Shown in pieces: positions 24,093 through 33,455 of a DNA stretch of 59,501 nucleotides. This DNA is from Candidatus Woesearchaeota archaeon. Its GTDB lineage: Archaea; Nanobdellota; Nanobdellia; Woesearchaeales; UBA9642. The translations under genes were made by a program, and so were the position numbers. The notes under the pieces were generated by a model. The model had not been told where the DNA came from. It ran no database searches and saw only the letters and a program-made list of their open reading frames with translations. Numbering within the stretch: the first letter of the stretch is position 1; each line of letters opens with the position of its first letter. The stretch is from positions 1-59,501 of the forward strand of contig QZIT01000005.1 of the NCBI GenBank assembly GCA_003599145.1, written 5' to 3'.

Positions 24093-25949
24093 ATGAAAAT
24101 AATCGGTATTGATCTTGGAACAAGCAACAGCGCAGCCGCGTTTTTAGAGGCTGGCAAACCAAAAATAATTCCCAGCGCAGAAGGAACAACCGTAGCAGGA
24201 AAAGCATTCCCGTCTATCGTTGCCTTTACAAAAGACAATCAAGTCTTAGTAGGAGAACCTGCAAGGCGACAGGCAGTCAGCAATCCTGAAAGAACCATCA
24301 TGGCTGCAAAAAGAAAAATGGGAACGAATTTTAAATATGAAATGAACAATAAAGAGTATACTCCCCAGCAGATTTCTGCTTTCATTTTGCAAAAAATAAA
24401 AAAAGATGCAGAAGAATTTCTCGGAGAAAAAGTTGAAAAGGCAGTTATTACTGTTCCAGCATACTTTGATGACAATCAAAGGCAAGCAACCAAAGACGCG
24501 GGAACCATTGCAGGATTGGAAGTTATCAGAGTCATTAATGAGCCAACCGCAGCAAGCTTGGCGTATGGCGTTGATAAAACAGGAAAAGAGCAGAAAATCC
24601 TCGTCTATGATTTTGGAGGGGGAACCTTAGATGTTACCATCATGGAATTTGGCGACGGTGTTTTTGAAGTTAAGAGCACGTCTGGAGATACCCAGTTAGG
24701 AGGAACAGACATGGACAATGCCATTATTGACTTCATTGTAAAAGATTTCAAAGGCAAAGAAGACATCGACCTTTCAAAAGATAAAACGGCAATGCAAAGA
24801 GTGAGAGAGGCTGCAGAAAAGGCAAAAATAGAATTATCCACGACGATGGAAACAGACATTAACTTGCCCTTTGTCTCTGCAGATAAAGACGGCCCAAAGC
24901 ATTTAACCTTGAAAATTACCAGAGCAAAACTCGAAAGTTTACTAGACCCTATTGTCAAAAAAACGAAGCATCCTATGGAACAGGCCATCAAGGATGCAGG
25001 TTTATCGGTTAAGGACATTGATAAAATTATTTTAGTAGGAGGGCCTACAAGAATGCCTATGGTGCAAAAATTTGTTGAAGACTTCATAGGGAAAAAAGCA
25101 GAAAGAGGCGTTGACCCAATGGAATGTGTTGCCATGGGCGCAGCCATACAGGCAGGAGTCTTGGCAGGAGAAGTGAAAGATGTTTTGCTTTTGGATGTAA
25201 CTCCCTTAACCTTAGGCATTGAAACGCTGGGAGGAGTATTCACGAAACTCATCGAAAGAAATACAACCATCCCAACAAAAAAAAGCCAGATTTTCAGCAC
25301 TGCAGCCGATAATCAAACTGCAGTAACCATCAGGGTTTTTCAGGGAGAAAGACCTATGGCTACGGATAATAAACTCTTAGGACAATTTGACTTAGTAGGA
25401 TTGCCTCCTGCACCACGAGGAGTTCCTCAAGTTGAAGTTGCCTTTGATATTGATGCAAACGGTATTGTTCACGTGCATGCAAAAGATTTAGGCACAGGCA
25501 AGGAGCAAAGCATCAGAATTACGGCAACGCAAAAATTAAACGATGAAGAAATTGAGCAGATGAAAAAGCAGGCAGAAATGCATGCGGAAGAAGACAAAAA
25601 AAGAAAAGAAGAGGTAGAAACCATTAATCAAGCAGATGCACTTGTCTATACGTCTGAAAAACTCTTTGAGGATTTCAAGGATAAAATAGATGAAGGCAAA
25701 ATCAAAGAAACAAAGGATATGATTGCAGGCCTGAAAAAATTATTGGAAGCAGAAAAGAAAGATGCTGCTCAGATAAAAGCAGAGATGGAAAAAATCAACA
25801 AAAAACTACAGGCAATGAGCACTGAACTGTATCAAAAAGCTGCTGAAAAGCATCAAACAGAGCATCCCGAACATGCAGAGCAGAAACCTAAGAAAGGAAA
25901 AAAGAAAGATGACGTCATTGATGCAGAGTATGAAGAGAAAGACAACTAA
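24093..25949 (+). CDS. dnaK: Hsp70 chaperone DnaK (bacterial type)
   Basis: 618 residues from ATG 24093, with GGTGAT just upstream. ATPase signatures: [10 protein letters not shown] at the N terminus, [19 protein letters not shown] near residue 175, and [15 protein letters not shown] near residue 312. The substrate-binding domain opens with [17 protein letters not shown] and the interdomain linker is hydrophobic. The C terminus [13 protein letters not shown] matches the bacterial DnaK tail. It folds proteins with DnaJ and GrpE. Archaeal dnaK genes are generally taken to be bacterial acquisitions; composition here is not visibly different from neighbours. Confidence 0.97.
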   Translation: MKIIGIDLGTSNSAAAFLEAGKPKIIPSAEGTTVAGKAFPSIVAFTKDNQVLVGEPARRQAVSNPERTIMAAKRKMGTNFKYEMNNKEYTPQQISAFILQKIKKDAEEFLGEKVEKAVITVPAYFDDNQRQATKDAGTIAGLEVIRVINEPTAASLAYGVDKTGKEQKILVYDFGGGTLDVTIMEFGDGVFEVKSTSGDTQLGGTDMDNAIIDFIVKDFKGKEDIDLSKDKTAMQRVREAAEKAKIELSTTMETDINLPFVSADKDGPKHLTLKITRAKLESLLDPIVKKTKHPMEQAIKDAGLSVKDIDKIILVGGPTRMPMVQKFVEDFIGKKAERGVDPMECVAMGAAIQAGVLAGEVKDVLLLDVTPLTLGIETLGGVFTKLIERNTTIPTKKSQIFSTAADNQTAVTIRVFQGERPMATDNKLLGQFDLVGLPPAPRGVPQVEVAFDIDANGIVHVHAKDLGTGKEQSIRITATQKLNDEEIEQMKKQAEMHAEEDKKRKEEVETINQADALVYTSEKLFEDFKDKIDEGKIKETKDMIAGLKKLLEAEKKDAAQIKAEMEKINKKLQAMSTELYQKAAEKHQTEHPEHAEQKPKKGKKKDDVIDAEYEEKDN

Positions 25950-25976
25950 TTTAAACAGGTTGCTTTTCCGTTTATC

Positions 25977-27053
25977 ATGTCAAAAGACTACTACAAGATT
26001 TTAGGAGTGGAAAAAGGAGCAAGCAGAGATGAAATTAAATCTGCCTATAAAAAACTTGCAAAAAAATACCATCCGGATGTCAACAAAGATGCGAATGCTG
26101 CAGAAAAATTCAAAGAAATCAACGAGGCAGCAAGCGTTCTTGGCAATGACGAAAAGAGGCAGCACTATGATCAGTACGGCAGTGATTTTGTAAACCAAGG
26201 CGGTTTTCAGGGGTTCAGCGGTTTTGACAGCACGTCCTTCAGAGATTTTGACGATATTTTTGACACTTTTTTTTCTGGATTCGGCTTTCAAGGACAAAGA
26301 AGAGGAAAGCAAAGAGGCAGTGACTTGCGATATGATTTGGATATTTCTCTCGAAGAAGCTGCAACAGGAACAACAAAAACTATTGAACTGGAAAAAAATG
26401 CAACCTGTGATATCTGCAATGGCCTAGGAGGGCATGACATTGAAACCTGCTCAACCTGTCAAGGTTCTGGAGCAATGAGACGGCAGGCAAGAACTCCTTT
26501 TGGTGTTTTTCAGACAACATCTACCTGCAGCCATTGCAATGGAAGAGGACAGATACCTAAAAAAACCTGCAAGAAATGCCATGGGGAAGGCATTATTGAA
26601 ATTTCGGAAACCTTAGACGTAAAAATTCCTGCAGGCGTTGATAATAACTCCAGATTAAGATTAACAGGAAAAGGAGAAGGCATTAAAAATGGAATTTCTG
26701 GTGATTTGTATATTTTTATCCAGGTAAAGCCCCATAAATATTTTGAAAGGCAGGGTGATGATTTATACTTGGATGTTAATCTTACGTTCAGTGAGGCTGC
26801 TTTGGGAACAAGCATCGATGTTCCGACAATAGACGGCAATGCAAAATTGAAAATTCCCCAAGGAACACAACCAGGAACTGTTTTGAAAATGCATGGAAAA
26901 GGCATGCCCCATGTCAATGGCCATGGAACAGGAGACCAATTGGTAAAGATACAAGTTGAAATTCCCCAAAAGCTTTCCAAAAAGCAAATAGAACTCTTAA
27001 AAGAGTTTGACAAAGAGCATAAAAAAGGATTTTTTGAGCGAGTGTTTAAGTAA
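25977..27053 (+). CDS. dnaJ: Hsp40 co-chaperone DnaJ
   Basis: 358 residues. J domain (1-68) with the HPD motif in KYHPDVN, then a Gly/Phe-rich segment, then four CxxCxGxG zinc repeats ([32 protein letters not shown]) over about residues 141-205, then two C-terminal beta domains ending with [23 protein letters not shown]. Complete class I DnaJ. It stimulates DnaK ATP hydrolysis and delivers substrates. It follows dnaK after 27 bases and ends the operon. Confidence 0.97.
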   Translation: MSKDYYKILGVEKGASRDEIKSAYKKLAKKYHPDVNKDANAAEKFKEINEAASVLGNDEKRQHYDQYGSDFVNQGGFQGFSGFDSTSFRDFDDIFDTFFSGFGFQGQRRGKQRGSDLRYDLDISLEEAATGTTKTIELEKNATCDICNGLGGHDIETCSTCQGSGAMRRQARTPFGVFQTTSTCSHCNGRGQIPKKTCKKCHGEGIIEISETLDVKIPAGVDNNSRLRLTGKGEGIKNGISGDLYIFIQVKPHKYFERQGDDLYLDVNLTFSEAALGTSIDVPTIDGNAKLKIPQGTQPGTVLKMHGKGMPHVNGHGTGDQLVKIQVEIPQKLSKKQIELLKEFDKEHKKGFFERVFK

Positions 27054-27108
27054 TTTTTTGAACTGATAAAGCCATAAAGTTTAAATAGCAAAAATTAATT
27101 CTGCAGGT

Positions 27109-27855
27109 ATGGTTTCCTCGTTAGTCAGAAAGTTTTTGGTATTGACCATAGCCACCTATCTCTCACCTTATATCGTGCCTACACACCAGCTAAGGGAAAA
27201 GCCAGTTAATGCAGAAGCAAGGGTTCTTGAAAAAGACATTTTTCCTGTGTTAAGCCCTGATATGCAGATAGCCCTTCCAGAAATATATGCATTAAAGATG
27301 CAAGAAAAAATAAATTCGCTTAAACTGCTGCCGTATACAGATGCTATGGAAAGCATAACCACTCCTGAAGAAGCGGCAGCATACATAACGGCGTTTATGG
27401 AACATGGAGGGGAAACCATCGACAGCAGAATATACTTTGAGCCTGATTATTGCGCATCTTTTAAAGTCATGCATCAAAGGCTTATGCATTGCAAAAAAAT
27501 AGCAGATGATTGTGATGGAGGTGCACTGGCAGCAGCTGCATTATTGCAGGATAACGGGTTTCCTTCGCACATCCTTATTTTAGAGACTTTTCAAAGTCCT
27601 TATAGCAGAATGCTCAAGACGACTTCCCATGCAGTTTTTCTTTACAGAACACAAACGGGCTTTGGAAGCCTTGGCATTAACCCTTCAGATATGCAGCAGC
27701 CTGTCCATAAGAATATCAGCTCCCTAGTAAGACAAATAAATACTGCATCCAAGCAAAATTATCAGCGGTTCTCTGTCTATGATCTCTCAAGAAAATATGC
27801 TGACTTTGCGTCAAACAACAAGAATAACGATGTATATATATCAGGATCAGAATGA
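27109..27855 (+). CDS. Exported transglutaminase-like cysteine protein, paralogue 1
   Basis: 248 residues with an N-terminal hydrophobic signal or anchor (about 6-24). The core has DYCASFKVMHQRLMHC, then DDCDGGALAAAALLQDNGF with a likely nucleophilic Cys, then SHAVFLYRTQTGFGSLGINPSD with a His and an Asp/Asn. The order Cys-His-Asp is that of transglutaminase-like peptidases. The family is not one I can name. TATA TTTAAATAG (27080-27088) and the AATTCTGCA element precede the ATG. A paralogue follows immediately. Confidence 0.65.
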   Translation: MVSSLVRKFLVLTIATYLSPYIVPTHQLREKPVNAEARVLEKDIFPVLSPDMQIALPEIYALKMQEKINSLKLLPYTDAMESITTPEEAAAYITAFMEHGGETIDSRIYFEPDYCASFKVMHQRLMHCKKIADDCDGGALAAAALLQDNGFPSHILILETFQSPYSRMLKTTSHAVFLYRTQTGFGSLGINPSDMQQPVHKNISSLVRQINTASKQNYQRFSVYDLSRKYADFASNNKNNDVYISGSE

Positions 27856-27898
27856 AAATGTTTTAATAGCACCTTAGTAATAGCAGATTTGCAAGCTC

Positions 27899-28720
27899 AT
27901 GAAAAGAAATCATAAAATGAAAAAATATGCGAGAATCACAGCATCTCTTGTTGCAGTATCGCTAGCATCCTGTTTTTACCGACCATCTCCTGAAGAGCTA
28001 AGATTGCAGGCCTATTTAAAAACACCTATTGTTGAAAACAGCCACCAGAGCATGGCAGTCATATCTGAATGCGACATTGCAGAAATGCCCTCTCAAAACG
28101 AAAAAATGTACTTTACGCATGGACCTTTTGAAGAGCAGATTGATGAGCAAGCACCTTTCCTCAAAGCAAGACGTTTGCGAGATCTTGATTATTGCGCAGC
28201 AATAGACAACGTTCATACTCCTGCAGAAGCGACAGCATATATCCAGCAAAACATGACTCATGGAGGAGACATGGCTGACGGAGAATGCTACGGCAATGTA
28301 GATTATTGGGCATCATTCAAGATCATGCATGAAAGCAGGTTCAAGGATGCAGAGGGAAGAATCATTGATGATTGCGATGGAGGTGCACTGGCAGCAGCTG
28401 CATTATTGCAGGACAATGGCTATCCTCCTGTTTTTATCATGATGAACAATGAAGAAAACGAAAGCCACGTCGTTTTTGCCTATAGAACTCCCGAAGGATA
28501 TGGTTCATTGGGCATGAGGAACAGCGACATAAACCCTCCTTGTTCAAAAAGCATAACAGACCTTGTCAGAACCATCGGAACGAGATCAAAACACTACTTT
28601 ACTTCATATCGACTGTATGACATGAGCAAAATATTTCCTGACTTTGCAGAGAATGATAAAAATAACGACCTATTGCCCTTTCCCATTATGAACCCGGCAG
28701 CGCCTTTTGGCGGTTACTAA
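27899..28720 (+). CDS. Transglutaminase-like lipoprotein, paralogue 2
   Basis: 273 residues, starting with a signal peptide and lipobox SLASC (Cys about residue 25), so probably lipid-anchored outside. The core repeats the pattern of the previous gene: PAEATAYIQQNMTHGGD, DDCDGGALAAAALLQDNGY, SHVVFAYRTPEGYGSLGMRNSD and a C-terminal YDMSKIFPDFAENDKNND. A duplication product of its neighbour. A role in surface peptide or peptidoglycan-like cross-link chemistry, or in acting on neighbouring cells, is possible but unsupported. Confidence 0.7.
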   Translation: MKRNHKMKKYARITASLVAVSLASCFYRPSPEELRLQAYLKTPIVENSHQSMAVISECDIAEMPSQNEKMYFTHGPFEEQIDEQAPFLKARRLRDLDYCAAIDNVHTPAEATAYIQQNMTHGGDMADGECYGNVDYWASFKIMHESRFKDAEGRIIDDCDGGALAAAALLQDNGYPPVFIMMNNEENESHVVFAYRTPEGYGSLGMRNSDINPPCSKSITDLVRTIGTRSKHYFTSYRLYDMSKIFPDFAENDKNNDLLPFPIMNPAAPFGGY

Positions 28721-28759
28721 ACCACATGCTTTATAAAACCCTGTTTATTTGCTCTTTTC

Positions 28760-30091
28760 ATGAAAATAATTTCTGACCTGCATCTGCACTCGAAATATTC
28801 TCGAGCCTGCTCTAAAGATTTAGATTTAGACAACATGCAAAAATGGGCCATGGTCAAGGGCATTAATCTTTTGGGTACAGGAGACTTTACCCATCCCATC
28901 TGGAATAAAGAATTAAAAACAAAGCTAGAAGGAGAAGACGGCATATACTCGCTAAAAGGAAAAAAGCAAAATAATTTTAATTTCATGCTCACCACAGAAA
29001 TTTCTCTTATTTATACTCAGGAAAGAGGAAGAAAGGTTCATAATATTGTCTGGGCTCCTGATTTGGAAGTCGTTGACCAGATTATCGAATACTTGTTAAA
29101 AAAAGGCAGATTGGATTATGATGGAAGGCCTATTTTTAAAATTCCCTGCCCTGAATTCACAGAATCTTTAAAGGAAATCAGCGAAGATATCGAGGTCATT
29201 CCCGCACATGTATGGACGCCGTGGTTTGGAATGTATGGAACAAATTCTGGCTTTGATTCACTGAAAGAATGCTTTCAGGACAAGGCAAATAAAATTTATG
29301 CAATAGAAACAGGCATGAGTTCCAGCCCTGAAATGAATTGGCGCATTGATGAACTTAAGAACAGGGCAATCGTAAGCTTTTCCGATTCGCATTCCTTTTG
29401 GCCTTGGAGATTAGGCAGAGAAGCAACAGTCTTTGATGTAAAAAAATTAACCTATAAAGAGATTATAAGGCAGATACGAAACAATGAAGTCCATTCAACT
29501 ATTGAAGTAGACCCTGGCTACGGAAAATACCATTTCACAGGCCATAGAAACTGCAATGTTGTTTTAAATGCTGAAGAAGCAAGAAAAGTAAATAATATCT
29601 GCCCAAAATGCAAAAAAGCGTTAACCATAGGAGTATTGGAAAGAGTTGAGGCGCTTGCAAATCATCCAGAAGGATATAAAATACAGAACACAAAACCTTC
29701 GTACACGTTAGTGCCCTTGTCTGAATTAATTTCTGGCTATTATCACTATCCTGTTGCCAGCAAAAAAACATGGGAAATCTATAATAGGTTTATGGCAGCG
29801 TTCAAAACAGAATTTACTATTTTATTGGATGCAGAAGAAAAGGAGCTAACAAACGTTGATGCAGAAATTGCAAAACTCGTTATGAAAAACAGGGCAGGCA
29901 AGGTAGAAGTATTACCTGGCTTTGACGGTGTTTACGGTGTTCCTGTCATTCATGGAAACGAACAGTATGATTTTGATGTTAAAGAAAAGCCGGCAAAAGT
30001 TTCAAAAAAATCTGAAGGAAAAATCAACCCGAAAAAAGAAATAGGCAAGACTACAACAAAAGAACAGGCATCATTGAGCAAATTTTTCTAA
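28760..30091 (+). CDS. Endonuclease Q (EndoQ), PHP-domain DNA-repair nuclease
   Basis: 443 residues. The PHP domain starts with ISDLHLHSKYSRACSKDL, holds LGTGDFTHP, then VIPAHVWTPWFGMYG and SFSDSHSFWPWRLGREAT, the metal-binding His/Asp series of EndoQ. The zinc-finger region follows (HRNCNVVLNAEEARK ... ICPKCKKALTIGVLERVEAL, about 255-295). The C-terminal tail is Lys-rich. EndoQ nicks DNA 5' of deaminated bases (hypoxanthine, uracil, xanthine) and of abasic sites in Thermococcales and some other archaea; the C-terminal tail there binds PCNA, and QASLSKFF at the end here resembles such a PIP motif. Confidence 0.9.
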   Translation: MKIISDLHLHSKYSRACSKDLDLDNMQKWAMVKGINLLGTGDFTHPIWNKELKTKLEGEDGIYSLKGKKQNNFNFMLTTEISLIYTQERGRKVHNIVWAPDLEVVDQIIEYLLKKGRLDYDGRPIFKIPCPEFTESLKEISEDIEVIPAHVWTPWFGMYGTNSGFDSLKECFQDKANKIYAIETGMSSSPEMNWRIDELKNRAIVSFSDSHSFWPWRLGREATVFDVKKLTYKEIIRQIRNNEVHSTIEVDPGYGKYHFTGHRNCNVVLNAEEARKVNNICPKCKKALTIGVLERVEALANHPEGYKIQNTKPSYTLVPLSELISGYYHYPVASKKTWEIYNRFMAAFKTEFTILLDAEEKELTNVDAEIAKLVMKNRAGKVEVLPGFDGVYGVPVIHGNEQYDFDVKEKPAKVSKKSEGKINPKKEIGKTTTKEQASLSKFF

Positions 30092-30709
30092 GACTCCCAA
30101 TTCTGGAAAGAACTTTTGAACAGTTATCACAGGTGCTATTTGAACCATGTGCTTGAGATGCCTATAGCAATCTGAAAGGGTATCATCACGCTTCATGTAC
30201 TGCAGCAACGCACTATTGCCTCTTTCTGCGGTGACATAATCTAGATGATTTTCACAGACAGTAAAATAAACAAAAAAGTTAGTTCCCCGAGAGGTATAAA
30301 GAAAAGAATAAAAACGTTGTAATTGTTCCTCTGCACCAGAACGGTCTTCTAAGGTTAATCTCGCAAGCCTTCGAATTTCTTCTTCAAGCAATTTCTTATC
30401 AAGAGAAAACGTTTCAACAGTAAACCGCATAGAATACAATGTTGCGTCTAAAGGATAATACAGCCTTTTATGAGCTGGGCTGTAAACAGGAGCTGAAACG
30501 CTGCAATGGCTGTGCGCATCGCAAAATCTGATATTTGATTTTTGAACAGGAAATAAATCACGTTTTGGCATTTCAGAAGGATGCACTAAAGAAGGCCTGA
30601 AATAACCTTGAATGCCATGCTCTTTTTTATAATCCTCAACAAGCGCTTGCGCTCTTGTTCTTATTCTCTCACTAAAATGTTGCCATGGAAAAACAATATC
30701 TTCAATCAT
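30071..30709 (-). CDS. Hypothetical protein, 212 residues
   Basis: Soluble, helical in the second half, no recognised motif. CDAHSHCSVSAPVYSPAHKR near residue 63 has closely spaced His/Cys residues that could bind a metal. ATGA overlap with the cupredoxin-like lipoprotein upstream shows it is translated from that operon, and its end overlaps EndoQ by 21 bases convergently. Function unknown. Confidence 0.65.
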   Translation of the reverse strand: MIEDIVFPWQHFSERIRTRAQALVEDYKKEHGIQGYFRPSLVHPSEMPKRDLFPVQKSNIRFCDAHSHCSVSAPVYSPAHKRLYYPLDATLYSMRFTVETFSLDKKLLEEEIRRLARLTLEDRSGAEEQLQRFYSFLYTSRGTNFFVYFTVCENHLDYVTAERGNSALLQYMKRDDTLSDCYRHLKHMVQIAPVITVQKFFPELGVLEKFAQ

Positions 30710-31071
30710 CGCACATCTAAAAATCCTAGAATAGCATTATCATCATCACAACTCTTGCAAGAGATGGTAAATTCTCCACTTGCATCTGCAGTAAAGGCTG
30801 CTTGTCCTGTCGTATAGTAATCATTGACGTAATCTCCAAGAGAAACAAAAACAGGGTCTTCAAAAAAGAACGTTAGTTTTACAATATCTCCTTCATCAAC
30901 AACCATGACAGGAGGCTCAACAAAAGAGTCGTGCAGGCGCACATCGAACTCCTTAACGACTTTGTTTTCCTGCACAGGGTTTTGAGTATCGTAAACAACG
31001 GTTCCTGTTGATTGCGTTGTGCAAGCTAGCAATAACAAAGAAATGCTAAAAATAAAAAAAAGTATTTTCAT
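30706..31071 (-). CDS. Small lipoprotein with cupredoxin-like fold
   Basis: 121 residues. Signal peptide with lipobox LLLAC (Cys17). The rest, EFDVRLHDSFVEPPVMVVDEGDIVKLTFFFEDPVFVSLG... and the ending GEFTISCKSCDDDNAILGFLDVR, reads like the beta strands and C-terminal loop of cupredoxins. However, the usual Cys-His-Met copper set is incomplete (Cys present, His and Met not at the expected places), so copper binding is doubtful. It is the middle gene of a three-gene operon. Confidence 0.66.
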   Translation of the reverse strand: MKILFFIFSISLLLLACTTQSTGTVVYDTQNPVQENKVVKEFDVRLHDSFVEPPVMVVDEGDIVKLTFFFEDPVFVSLGDYVNDYYTTGQAAFTADASGEFTISCKSCDDDNAILGFLDVR

Positions 31072-31079
31072 GGTTTCCC

Positions 31080-32285
31080 TCAGATGGTAAATTCAGGAGG
31101 CCTGTTTTTGTCTTTAATGAAAACATACACATCCTGGCTTGCACTCAATACGCCATCAGTTACGGTAATAGTAACTTTATAGCTTGCCGTGCATCCTTTT
31201 TCAGTGCAGCCATCTTCATATGCATCATCATACGACGTTAGCTTTTCTGATGTATCCATCCATCCTGAATATTTAATGGTAAGCTTGTCTCCTTCTCTGT
31301 CTGTTGCATCAACCTTTAAGGAAACAGTTTCTCCTTCAAAGACAGTAATGTTAGGTATGACTTTCATGACAGGGGCAGTGTTGATCAATCTCACCGTAAC
31401 CTTGAATTCTTGTTTTTTAGTTTCTATGCCATCAGAAACCGTAACAAAGGCGTTATACGTTCCTGCATCTCCTATTGCTGTTTGCCATTTTCCGCTACTG
31501 TCAAATGGCTCTGAATAGGTTATGGTTAATTTCTGATTGTCAGGGTCATTTGCTTTAACATTTAATGCTATAAGGTCTCCTTCCATAATAGTTACATCGT
31601 CTGTTCTTGTTTCAAATAGAGGGGCCCTGTTTACATTAATGACATTAACCGTCAATTCTGCTCGTGATGATTTTCCCTCTTTATCTGTTGCCGTAACGAC
31701 AACTGTGTGGTCTCCTGCATCATCAAAGGTTGTTTTATAGACTGGAGATTCCATCCATCCTGAGTAAGCAACGGTAATATCTTTATCTGTTCCATCAGGA
31801 TCAAAGATGTTGCAATCAATGAAAACTTCTTCATCTTCATTTGCCGTTAATAATTTTGGACACTCAATGACAGGCGCTTTATTCGTAGGCTTGACAATAA
31901 TCAAGACATCCTGCTGTACAGTATCTTTGCCGTCGTCGGCAGTAACGGTTACCAGATATCTTCCTGCATCTCCTTCCTGCGTTTGCCATTTTCCATTGCT
32001 GTTTAATGGATCGTCATAAGTAAAAAGTATTTTGTCTCCATCAGGGTCGCTTGCTTTTGGCGCAAGAACAACCAAGTCTCCTTCAGTAACCTCTATTGTT
32101 TTTACAGGCTTTGTTTCAGGAATTTCCGGAACGGTTGTTGTGTTGCTTGCATTGCTTGTGTTGGAAAACAAATCAGAATCAAAAATAACTTCTCCTGTTG
32201 TTGTATTTGTCGGCTGTTGTACAGCACATGCAGTAACTAAAACCAAAAGCACAATTCCAAATAAGACATACCTCATTAAAACCAC
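31080..32285 (-). CDS. Lipoprotein with four cadherin/Ig-like surface repeats
   Basis: 401 residues. Signal peptide with lipobox LVTAC (Cys about 20), a Thr/Asn-rich linker, then four tandem repeats of about 85-90 residues. Each is built on APV-E-P...EGD-V-L-V-A-DPDGDK-L-(Y)...GTY-VTV-DG, the pattern of cadherin-like or Ig-like bacterial/archaeal surface domains. Two repeats carry SGKWQT-GDAG and two carry YSGWM. Such proteins make adhesive or calcium-dependent surface stalks. First gene of the operon with the cupredoxin-like lipoprotein. Confidence 0.85.
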   Translation of the reverse strand: MVLMRYVLFGIVLLVLVTACAVQQPTNTTTGEVIFDSDLFSNTSNASNTTTVPEIPETKPVKTIEVTEGDLVVLAPKASDPDGDKILFTYDDPLNSNGKWQTQEGDAGRYLVTVTADDGKDTVQQDVLIIVKPTNKAPVIECPKLLTANEDEEVFIDCNIFDPDGTDKDITVAYSGWMESPVYKTTFDDAGDHTVVVTATDKEGKSSRAELTVNVINVNRAPLFETRTDDVTIMEGDLIALNVKANDPDNQKLTITYSEPFDSSGKWQTAIGDAGTYNAFVTVSDGIETKKQEFKVTVRLINTAPVMKVIPNITVFEGETVSLKVDATDREGDKLTIKYSGWMDTSEKLTSYDDAYEDGCTEKGCTASYKVTITVTDGVLSASQDVYVFIKDKNRPPEFTI

Positions 32286-32426
32286 CCATTAACTTAATAC
32301 TGTTTTAATACATAAGTAGTATATAAATATTTCTATTGCGGAGTAAAGACATATTTAATTTGCGAGTTGATGGATTGATTTATAAAAAGATCAAGAAACA
32401 TCAAAAAAAAAGAATAACAACGCTCC

Positions 32427-33254
32427 TTACAATTCTTTCCAGTCTTTCTCTGCCTTTTTTAATTTTTCAGGAGTCTTGGTGTCAAACCACTGCCCTGAAA
32501 AGACATATCCAAACAATTTATGCTGATGCGCAAGCTTGGGAAAAACATCCTGTTCTAATTGGGCAAATCCGTCAGGAACAAAATTCAAAACCTCTGGATT
32601 CATAATATATAATCCTGCGTTGATCAAATTAGAGAGTGAATTTTCCTTGTTGGGTTTTTCAACAAAGGTTATTATTTTATTTCCATCAAGCAATGCAACG
32701 CCATAACTGCTCGGATCATCAGTTGTGGTTAATGCAATGGTTGCAATGCCCGCATTATTATTATGGAATGCATATAAATCATTCAAGTTTATATTTTTCA
32801 GCTCATCGCCATTGCACATAATAAACGGTTCTGTTAAATACGGCTTTGCCATGTTTAAAGGCCCTGCAGTTCCCAATGGATGCGATTCCTCCAAATAGGT
32901 AATCCTTACTCCAAACTGCAAACCGCTTCCAAAATACTCTTTAATTGGTTTTCCATTGCTTCCTATGGCTATTAATATGTCTTTAATATCAAATTTCTTG
33001 AATAAATCCAGCAAATGCTCTAAAATAGGCCTATTATGAATGGTCATCAAGCATGACGGCATATCTTTATTCTTAATTCTTGAAGACTTTCCTCCTGCTA
33101 AAATCAGCGCTTTTCGGGGTTTTCTATACGACAATGATTTTGTTAAGAGTAATTCTACTGCATGGCTTCTGTTTTTTATTTCTGTACCATCAATAAGCTC
33201 ATCAACCCTTTGCAGGACATCGTTATCAATAGTCAGCGTTACCCGTTCCTTCAT
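32427..33254 (-). CDS. RHH DNA-binding domain fused to a sugar-nucleotidyltransferase-like domain
   Basis: 275 residues. Residues 1-45 (MKERVTLTIDNDVLQRVDEL ... NRSHAVELLL) are a ribbon-helix-helix domain of the CopG/NikR type. Residues 48-275 are an NDP-sugar pyrophosphorylase-like domain: KALILAGGKSSRI, NRPILEHLLDLF, the GDEL metal site, and FVEKPNKENSLSNLINAGLYIMNP. The motif that should read GxGTRLxPxT...PKPL is GKSSRIKNKDMPSCLM, so the catalytic Lys is replaced by Ser. This suggests a sugar-nucleotide-responsive repressor rather than an enzyme. An inverted repeat lies between its TATA box and start, consistent with autoregulation. Confidence 0.8.
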   Translation of the reverse strand: MKERVTLTIDNDVLQRVDELIDGTEIKNRSHAVELLLTKSLSYRKPRKALILAGGKSSRIKNKDMPSCLMTIHNRPILEHLLDLFKKFDIKDILIAIGSNGKPIKEYFGSGLQFGVRITYLEESHPLGTAGPLNMAKPYLTEPFIMCNGDELKNINLNDLYAFHNNNAGIATIALTTTDDPSSYGVALLDGNKIITFVEKPNKENSLSNLINAGLYIMNPEVLNFVPDGFAQLEQDVFPKLAHQHKLFGYVFSGQWFDTKTPEKLKKAEKDWKEL

Positions 33255-33260
33255 GATTAT

Positions 33261-33344
33261 ACTAATGCGTTAGTCTATTTAAATATTATCATACCTTATC
33301 ATACAAAAAGAAAGATTTATATATATCATCATACTTCATATGAT
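33261..33344. promoter_or_regulatory. Divergent promoter with operator repeats next to the RHH gene
   Basis: Between the two divergent starts are: ACTAA-N4-TTAGT (33261-33274) just upstream of the RHH gene; its TATA ATTTAAATA (33277-33285); two direct copies of TTATCATAC ten bases apart (33286-33294, 33296-33304); a rightward TATA TTTATATATATC (33316-33327); and the inverted pair ATCATA-N5-TATGAT (33328-33344). RHH dimers bind pairs of short half-sites spaced by a helical turn, so the ATCATA family is a candidate operator set. Confidence 0.55.
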
Positions 33345-33380
33345 AAAGTAAGATAGAACGTAAATAAAGCAGGTGAAAAC

Positions 33381-33455
33381 ATGCTGGTCTATGCAGAAGA
33401 ATTCCTTGAAGTCATCGATGATGACGTAGAAAATTGTTTTAGCGATTATCTCTGA
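33381..33455 (+). CDS. 24-residue micro-ORF, hypothetical
   Basis: ATG 33381 with GGTGA six bases upstream (33372-33376) and a TATA box about 55-65 bases before it. It encodes a strongly acidic 24-residue peptide, MLVYAEEFLEVIDDDVENCF followed by SDYL. It overlaps the 3' end of the convergent methylthiotransferase by ten bases. Promoter, ribosome site and the operator-rich spacer favour real expression, but at this length chance cannot be excluded. It might be the regulated target of the RHH protein or only a leader peptide. Confidence 0.4.
   Translation: MLVYAEEFLEVIDDDVENCFSDYL

Noticed and set aside
32336-32605. 89-codon + strand ORF before and inside the RHH-nucleotidyltransferase gene
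   Set aside because: It overlaps the conserved coding frame on the other strand for most of its length and has no recognisable domain; treated as an antisense shadow.
33286-33344. Short CRISPR-like array of ATCATA repeats
   Set aside because: Units are 6-9 bases with 1-24-base spacing in a promoter region; they fit operator half-sites, not a CRISPR array.
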